NCBI RefSeq assembly: GCF_014898055.3
Contig: NW_023604861.1
Location: forward strand, 95,544,083 to 95,608,082
DNA from: Talpa occidentalis
Taxonomy: Eukaryota > Chordata > Mammalia > Eulipotyphla > Talpidae
Length of the DNA stretch: 64,000 bases
Direction: 5' to 3'
Each line of letters begins with the position of its first letter. Within the stretch, counting starts at the first letter, position 1. A program made the translations under genes and the position numbers. Below the pieces are notes generated by a model. That model saw only the letters and a program-made list of their open reading frames with translations. It did no database searches and was not told where the DNA came from. Below are positions 57,290-64,000 of this stretch, piece after piece.

Positions 57290-57480
57290 TTGTTTCAGGC
57301 ATTTACCATTGGAAGTCATTGTGTTGCTACATTAAGTTCAGCCCTGAAAGTCTGCTTCTATCCTCCACCACACAATTGTCCCTTTTCCACCTAATTACCC
57401 AACATCCTTCTTTCTGGTAAGCATCATCGGTTCATAATCCTCGTGTTAGTTTCTGTTTGATTTAGTTCATCTGCTACATT
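57290..57480 (-). mobile_element. LINE-1 3'-UTR remnant, antisense
   Basis: Paralogue of 33,690-33,880. The flanks 56,640-57,290 likewise match 32,890-33,690. Confidence 0.6.
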
Positions 57481-57639
57481 TGTTCCTGATAAAATGATTT
57501 TGGAGATGTTGGAGTCGAAGAGTGGGGTCCTTGGGTTCATATGGGAAAAGTTGAACCAGCAACTTTAAGTGGCATTCGGCAAGTTTCCCACGTGTTTTTC
57601 CATGAATCGGAGACATTTCGTCATTTCAAAAAGGCTGAG

Positions 57640-57910
57640 TTTGATAAAAAAGGGAGAGAATTTGATTAAAAAATTGGGCATAATAACTGAACAGTTCTTT
57701 TTCTAAAGAAAGTATAGAAACGGTCAATAGGTACTTGAAGAGATGATCATATCCTTAATCATCAAGAAATGTAAATCCAAACTCAAAAGAGAGATCCCCT
57801 CATCCCTGTTACATGGCTATTATCTAGGCAGCCTTGCCCATGGATGAAGGAAAAGTAAGCTGGTGAAAAGAACATGGAGTTACTAAACAAATAGAAATGG
57901 ATGCTTAATG
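57640..57910 (+). mobile_element. LINE-1 ORF2 fragment
   Basis: Sense fragment with 'gattaaaaaattgggcataa' and 'atcaagaaatgtaaatccaa'. Absent from the V9-side paralogue. 57,910-58,400 shows nothing further. Confidence 0.65.
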
Positions 57911-58399
57911 GATATTACAATGTGTAAATATATGCAAAGAACACATTGCAGTGTCAACTTGTAAACACACACTGTAAACTTACACAGCCTTCTATGTGAC
58001 ATATATGTTAGTTGAAAAAATTGTTTGTATTACTAGGTTGGGGCATAGAAAGTGATGTTCTTTAATGGAATGAGGTGATAGACATTCTGTGATGCCTTAG
58101 AGCAGCGTTTGAAAACATGCAACGAAGATGGTTCTAAGAGTGAGAAGAGTGAGTGCTCAGGCAGTGTTGAGGAAGCATTCTGTAAGGGATACAGGGCAGT
58201 GCTCAGACACACACATGATAAAGATGGTTGTTGTAAGAGTCGGGGAAAGACAAAAAAGGAAAAGTGAGACCTTTTCTTCCATGAGAATGGAGACCAACCC
58301 CGCAGCAGCAGAGCTGCCCAAGCTGCCAGTGGACCACAGTGGGATCCTGCGCTCTGACACCTGTGTTAGGCGGTGTCTTTGCTTCCTAACAGCAGATGG

Positions 58400-59830
58400 T
58401 CACCCACCAGCAAATAGGTCGTAGATGCACATTCTGATTTACTATCAGTTCAAAGAGTTCTCAGTAGACGTGGATTTCCTCTGAGGCCGTATATTCTCTA
58501 AACACTGTGAGAAGGTGGATGTTTATAGACCTTAGTTTCCTATTTTCTCAGGACTCCATTCTCCTCCTGACATATTTGAATGAAAGACCAGTAATGAATG
58601 AATTCAAAAACATTACAGCTCATTGGAGCAGTCCCAGGCAGGATTATTAAGTTAAAACAGAGAAGCAGAGTCTCTGATCACTTGTGAGAAACTCAGTTGG
58701 GCTGATCTTCCTCATGTCTCATGTCCTTACCTTCAGAAATTAAGACCCTCCTCAACTCAAGGAATCCTTGGTCTTTCACATGCTGGTGTCCCCATGCCCT
58801 ACATGTAATTCAGACTCAATTATAATAACTCAATTTAATAATCTGTGCAAGGAAATGTTACCTACAGAAGGCAAATAAAAGGTTAGAAACTTCATTATTT
58901 GGTGAAAACATACATATAGAGTACTGTTTCTTTTTTAGTGGTAAAGGTTTAATATTGAGTAAAGAATATCATTTAAAATTTATAGAACAAAATGAAAAAT
59001 GAACATAAGAAAGGTTGATGAAATGTGTCCCTGATTAACCCTAAAGAGCAACAGAGAGAGAGAGAGAGAGAGAGAGAATGGCACAACTTCATTAAACATA
59101 TCCATACTATTTTTCAAGAAAGTAGGAAAATGCATATTTTGGAGCAAAATTTGGAAGAGGATAAAAGTCTACTGAGAATTGCACTTGCACCCAACCCTAC
59201 CCCCAGAGTGTGCAGTTACTGAATCTATAAGAAGTAGGTACAAAAGTATGGAAGCTATAGTTCAAATTTAAAAATCGTAATTGTGAAACTAAAATCTGTT
59301 GAAATTATTTGTCGAAAATGAATAATGACCAGAGCATCCATCATTATGGTCTCTGAACAGGGACAGAAAAGTCACATTTTGGAGTATTCCATGTAGTTTA
59401 CCGTCCAGTAATTGTATCCAAAACTGAAAACTTGCTGAAACTGATCTGGGAGCTCTTTCTCTCTTTCTGGGTTGCCTGGTAGCAACCAGGCTGAGATCTT
59501 GTGCTTGATTCCCCTATAGGATTTGCTGCGCACATCATTTTTCTAGAAATTCTCTTTATAGCCAGAGCCAAATTACCCTTTTCCCAGTCAAGTAAAGATC
59601 ACCATTATTCACAAACAACCAAAATGAGCAACAGTCACTGCAAGGCAGACTCATGGAGGCATAGGAGAAATACCCGTCTCTGCTTAATCTTTATCTTTAC
59701 TACACATGTTCAGAGGCCATAATGGCAGATCATGGAAAATTGCTTGGTTTCGTGGGGAGCAAAAGAACATTCCTGGTTCTAATATTTGTCTCCCTCACCA
59801 CATACCACTCAAGTCAATGAAGATTCTAGT
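58400..59830. repeat. Paralogous block (V13/V14 interval)
   Basis: Matches 34,360-36,350 and 45,180-46,680 in order. It carries none of their SINE insertions and so shows the pre-insertion state. No gene is found. Confidence 0.78.
59053..59077. repeat. (AG)n microsatellite
   Basis: A pure AG run of about 25 bp. The paralogues at 45,188 and 35,280 have a shorter version. Confidence 0.9.
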
Positions 59831-59919
59831 TTAAACTCTCTCTCTCCTTATTAAAACAAGTTCTGACACCAAATGCCAAGAGAAATGGTGACTGACTATC
59901 TCTCGGCACACTAGAGTTC

Positions 59920-60180
59920 CTCCAGGTGTCCACTACCCCAGAGACTGTCCAATCTTAGGGGCTCCCACTAGATACTGGGACAGCTTCCCTCTTAGTGTCT
60001 CAGGATTCCCACCCTCAGCCTGTGTCTTGTGTTTCTGTGGGGCTTGCTGCCCTCTAACGGCCGTTCTGTGATGCAGCAGCTCCCAGCTGACTGCCCCTGT
60101 GCCTGGGCAGTTGGAGGCTCCCTCTGGGATCACTGGTGGGGCTCTGGGGTGTGGATATGTTGGACTCTGCCCCACAGCCC
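59920..60180. repeat. Recurring module X, copy 5
   Basis: Matches copy 3 (46,735-47,000) closely and copies 1, 2 and 4 more loosely. Confidence 0.65.
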
Positions 60181-60375
60181 ATGGAAAGAGCCGAGTCCTT
60201 CAAAAAAAGAGGGAGGCTTGTTTGGAGAATGAATCCAACATGTCCCAACAATAAAAGTACTGAACCAGATGGCTTCAAGGATGAATTCTGCCCATGAGTT
60301 AAAAATATGCTGATGTTGATCTTTAAAAAACCCTTCAAAAATATTGAGAAGGGGCAATTTGTTAATCACTCTATG

Positions 60376-61311
60376 ATGTCAGCATCTTCCTGACCCCAAG
60401 TTTGACCAAAATCCCTAAGGAAAGGCAACTACACACCTGTGTCCCTCAGGATGCAGAGGCACCACCCTCAGCCAACACCAGGGCTGGGGCGCACAGCACA
60501 GGAAAGGACTAGAGCCAGGACCAAGCAGGATGGAGTCCCTGAATGCACGTGGGTGACAACATACATGCATACATGTTTATTTTAAACCCATTCACTCTGT
60601 GTTCTCACAGGGCTACCTGGACCAATTTCCATGTTTTATGTCTTCACCTTGGCCTTCTTATTTTTGAAACCCAGCTCTCCAATTTCAAAGATTTACACTT
60701 ACCTTCAGAAAGAGGTCAAGATGTTGAGTCAAAGACTTTTTGCATGATAACACTGGCACTTCAATTTGTTTTGAATTCATAGAAGTTTAAGTACAGATGC
60801 AAATATGAACATTTTTACTAATTTGTTTTCAGTCATAATACCCAGAGAATAATTCTTTATAATAACATCACAAGAATGGGAAGATATTATAAAATGGAGT
60901 AGTAATCTGAGAAATATGGAAAATACTCATTTCTCAATATAATCAAATATTATCCTAAGATTTCATCAAAAATGAAAATTCTCAAGATGCATTCAATTAC
61001 ATTGACGGGACCTTCCCCTGCTGTGCTGATGTGACCACACTTCAAACACACATGGATCATGTGGGTGCCCTACTCATCCCCCTTTGTCATGACTGGGGTT
61101 TAGAGCTCCTTGCATCTCCCTGCTGCTGTGCAAGTCCAGGCTGTGTGCCCACAGGGCCAGGAAAGGGGCCCCTGTGAGGCAGCCTTGGTGCAGAGACTGG
61201 GCCTCACTCATTCCGCTGAGTCCCCAACATCTGCCTCTCCACACACAGAGCTTCTGAGCCTGCTCCCCTGAGAAGCAGCACGTGTGGGCAGCTGGGGCTA
61301 CTGAACAGGGA
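60376..61311. repeat. IGKV2 3'-flank block (V14 copy)
   Basis: Near-identical to the V11 copy at 47,720-48,656. No gene is seen. Confidence 0.8.
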
Positions 61312-61339
61312 GGTTTTTGTTCGGGGCTCAACCACTGTG
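61312..61339 (-). promoter_or_regulatory. V14 recombination signal, 12-RSS
   Basis: The heptamer CACAGTG (61,339-61,333), a 12-bp spacer and the nonamer ACAAAAACC (61,320-61,312) are all consensus. Confidence 0.93.
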
Positions 61340-62098
61340 GGAGGAGCATGTGTATCCTCAAAGCAGTAATAGACTGCAACATCCTCAACCTCCACCCTGC
61401 TGATCTTCAGGGTGAAATCTGTGCCTGACCCGCTGCCACTGAACCTGTCTGGGACCCCAGAGTACCTATTGGAAACCTTATAGATCAGGCCCCTTGGAGA
61501 CTGGCCTGGCTTCTGCTGTAACCAGCTCAAATAGGTGTTTCCATCACTGTGTAGGAGGCTCTGACTGGCCCTGCAGGAGATGGAGACCTGCTCCCCAGGG
61601 ACAATAGCCTGGGTGAGGGGGGTCTGGGTCAGCACAATCTCCCCACTGGATCCTGAAAAATGAGAGAGAAATGCAAGGTTATGAATGAAATCATTAGCCA
61701 CTTCATGATTTAATTTTCTGATTTAAGTGAAATACTATTTCATTTTACTGTTATAATTGTGTGACTCATCATCACACTCCAAAATTATGCAACCACGTAA
61801 AGAACCATGAGCCTGCAGGTATGAAGGTGACTCTAGGAATCCCAGACATCATTGTCCACTTCCTGTCACAACCATGATGACAATCCATGCTCCTTCTGGA
61901 CTATTCCTCACTCATACAGATCTAAGCATCACACACTCATTCTGGATGAGAACTTCATCTCATATCACCCAGACAGAGAAGACACAGAACACTTGGCTCC
62001 CCCGAGCCCCTCCCACTCCATGTCCTTGTTTGTCCCCCTCAGCCCTTACCTGGAGTCCAGAGCATCAGCAGCGCCAGGAGCTGAGGGGGGAACCTCAT
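61340..62098 (-). CDS. IGKV: V14: IGKV2-like kappa variable gene, apparently functional
   Basis: The leader exon 62,050-62,098 encodes [18 protein letters not shown] 397-bp GT-AG intron follows, then the V exon 61,340-61,652. The mature domain is [18 protein letters not shown] with [34 protein letters not shown] and VYYC intact. CDRs are [14 protein letters not shown] and FEDTHAPP. No lesion is visible. FR1, intron, leader and CDR3 follow V11 ([15 protein letters not shown]), but CDR1 through CDR2 is nearly identical to V12 ([19 protein letters not shown]). This makes V14 a likely gene-conversion mosaic. Confidence 0.94.
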
Positions 62099-62192
62099 TT
62101 TGAGAGGCTGAGCTAGAGTCCTGAGCAGGTCAGTCCAGATCACAGCTGACCTTTTATCTTAGCCCTGCCAGGGCAACCCCCCTGGGACCCAT

Positions 62193-62200
62193 ATGCAAAT
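62193..62200 (-). promoter_or_regulatory. V14 promoter octamer
   Basis: Perfect ATTTGCAT, 95 bp upstream of the V14 ATG, with a TATA-like 'aagataaaagg' near 62,150-62,160. Confidence 0.8.
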
Positions 62201-62639
62201 CCCCTGGTGGGGCAGCAGGGTGGAGTGAGAAGTCCCCTGTGAGTAGAGACGCAGACACGTGACGCTGTGGGTGGGAAAGTTGCAAAGAGAACACCTTGGT
62301 CCCCTGTCACTAGATCAGAGCCCAGGGTGAGGAGAGAACAGGAGCAGACAGGCTGCTGGGTCAGGGGACTGGACTCTTCCTCAGGCTTGGAGGCGTCTGA
62401 CACTGAGAAGCAGCAGATCCATCCACTGTGACCCTGAAAGTGACAAGTAATTAAACTGCTTGAAAAAATGGAGTTTCAATGAATGAGGGTGACATCTGGG
62501 AGGTGTCATCAGTATGTGATGCAGGTCACAGAGCTTATAAATATGATTATCATGGGCTGATAAATATAATCAGTAGATGATGCAAAATTCCTGTTAAAGA
62601 AATAGTTTGATGACTATGAATCAAACTTTGGAGGAACTG

Positions 62640-62945
62640 AAGTGATGGACAATGGAAGGAATCACAACAGGTGTTAGTGCCTAAATAAAATTTATTGATT
62701 GATTTCGCTTGTGTCACAAAATAGAGTAATAAGAAAAAGGAAGTTTCAAACCAAATATTTAACAGAAACATTCTTCAGAGGATGTGGAGGGAAGGATGAA
62801 AATGGGAGGGAAGAGCACAAGGACCTGGGGTGATGGTGCCCGGGTGAATTGGTGGTGGGAATTTCACGGGCTCTAGGCTTGAGAGGAGAAATCATACATG
62901 TACAAAAGTGAATAATGAAGTCAAAGGTATATAAAATAAAAAAAT
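62640..62945 (+). mobile_element. LINE-1 3' end remnant (V14 copy)
   Basis: Paralogue of 49,950-50,260 with the same A-rich tail. Confidence 0.6.
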
Positions 62946-63149
62946 TAAAACAGTTTAGTAAAAGAGTTTAAGGCAACAGGAAAAAGAGAGTCATTTTTCT
63001 AAGATTTTAAACCAAATTTCTGAACATATCAATAGTTTTATTTTATCAAAAGTAGTTTTTATCCTTTTGTTGACCAAGTGACTTCTGTCCTTTGTCACAT
63101 GTCAGCCCATCGGGGGAATCAGAGTGAATAGTCCTGCGTTTATCAACTG

Positions 63150-64000
63150 TTTGACATTGGTCTAAGTGATGATTTTTTTTTTTTTTTGGATAAACAACCA
63201 AAGTGTAAGCAACAAAAGCAAAAACCATTAAGTGGGACCACATCAATCTAAGAAACATCACAGAAAAGAAGTTAGCAACCGAATGAAAAGGTAACCTATG
63301 GACTAGAGGGCAATATTTCCAAGCCACACACTGAAGAAGAGGTAAATACAAAATACATTAAGAATCCATACAACTCAGTACCAAGTCAAAACACAATCTG
63401 ATTAAAAAGTTGGGCAGTGGAACTGAACAGAAGTTTGTTCAAGGCTCAACCCTACTTACATGATAACATGATCAATATCACTAATCACCAGGAGATGTAA
63501 ATCAAAACCCCAATGATATATCACCTCACCCCTGTTATGGGCCATCATCAAGAAAACCTTATACAGGGCCTCCCCAGGTGGTGCAGTGGTTGAGCACTGG
63601 GTTTGGAGGCTGCCCGCAGCCTCTGCAGCGCCGGGTCTTTCCCGGCCGCCAGTTGGGTCCCACAGAAAACAAACAAACAAACAAACAAACCTTATACAAT
63701 GCTGGTGGAAATTGAAATTGGTGAAACTGCTCTGAGAAAAGATATGGAGTAACTCAAAAAGAATTGCAAATAGAATTACCATATGATTCAGTAATTGCAA
63801 TTATAAATATATCTGGGAAGATATGAGAATAGTTTATCAGAGTTACCTGTACTCTCCTGTTATGAGGCATAGTAGCCAACAGATGGAAACAACCTAACAA
63901 CACAGTGGATACAATTGGGGGCTAATTTATACATAGAGAGACAACATGAATGAGCCTTGATATCATTATGCTAAGTGAGGTAAGTCAGGAAAGTAAAGAT
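63150..64000 (+). mobile_element. LINE-1 ORF2 3' portion, decayed, running off the window
   Basis: Closely follows 54,280-54,990 ('gtctaagtgatgattttttt', 'ccaaagtgtaagcaacaaaa', 'tgaatgagccttgatatcat'). It is interrupted by a short SINE at 63,566-63,686. No coding capacity remains. Confidence 0.8.
63566..63686 (+). mobile_element. Short SINE: tRNA-like head with (CAAA)n tail
   Basis: Only the first 95 bp or so of the SINE is present ('gggcctccccaggtggtgca' to 'cagttgggtcccacag'), followed directly by (CAAA)5. A perfect target duplication aaaccttataca lies at 63,554-63,565 and 63,687-63,698. The paralogue near 54,685 is empty. Confidence 0.9.

Noticed and set aside
59053..59077. Repeats considered as a CRISPR-like or regulatory array
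   Set aside because: It is a simple AG microsatellite in a mammalian locus, without spacers or regular unit structure.
61204..61339. Extension of the V14 open frame beyond the RSS
   Set aside because: The germline frame happens to stay open past the heptamer. The V exon biologically ends at the RSS, so the extra codons are not part of the gene.

Overview
This window is a germline immunoglobulin kappa variable-gene (IGKV) cluster from a placental mammal. The IGKV exon structure with 12-bp-spacer recombination signals, LINE-1 fragments and a tRNA-derived SINE family (opening 'ggcctccctggtggtgcag', with A/T-rich tails) all point to a mammal. It is probably laurasiatherian and possibly a bat, but I cannot name the species. 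All V genes lie on the minus strand, so the J-C kappa cluster is probably beyond the left edge if V and J share orientation (inference). No J segment, C exon, tRNA gene or non-immunoglobulin gene is recognisable.

I count 14 V genes, labelled here V1-V14 from left to right. V1-V5 (3.5-17 kb) resemble human IGKV3, V6, V8 and V10 resemble IGKV1, and V7, V9 and V11-V14 resemble IGKV2. Six look functional: V2, V3, V5, V10, V12 and V14. V1 has an open frame but lacks the invariant FR2 tryptophan. V4, V6, V7, V8, V9, V11 and V13 carry visible lesions: frameshifts, a lost start codon, a leader stop, a lost splice donor, a damaged RSS, or truncation. I also find three strongly decayed V relics of another subgroup (28.9, 39.5 and 44.4 kb) and a 49-bp isolated V fragment at 33.0 kb.

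Layout. Positions 1-19.4 kb are six tandem copies (A-F) of an IGKV3 unit of 4.3 to about 2.2 kb, each starting with the same 'gatcaggttgg'-like sequence. Copy F ends on an IGKV1 pseudogene instead. From 19.4 to 41 kb, IGKV1 and IGKV2 genes alternate, and the V8 neighbourhood (26.3-30.1 kb) is paralogous to that of V10 (36.6-40.8 kb). From 41 to 64 kb lie mostly IGKV2 units. V11 (45-50.4 kb) pairs with V14 (58.7-63.1 kb), and the V9 5' flank pairs with the V13 5' flank. SINE and L1 insertions present in one paralogue and absent in the other give a relative chronology of the duplications.

How the parts work together: each intact gene has an octamer promoter, a leader exon, an intron of about 110-400 bp, a V exon, and a heptamer-12-nonamer RSS used by RAG1/2 to join V to J kappa in developing B cells. 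The pseudogenes and relics could serve as sequence donors for gene conversion. V14 looks like such a mosaic of V11-type and V12-type sequence. I found no unknown biological system. The most unusual items are this mosaic, the hidden V relics, the captured V fragment, and a SINE insertion that carries about 430 bp of extra sequence.
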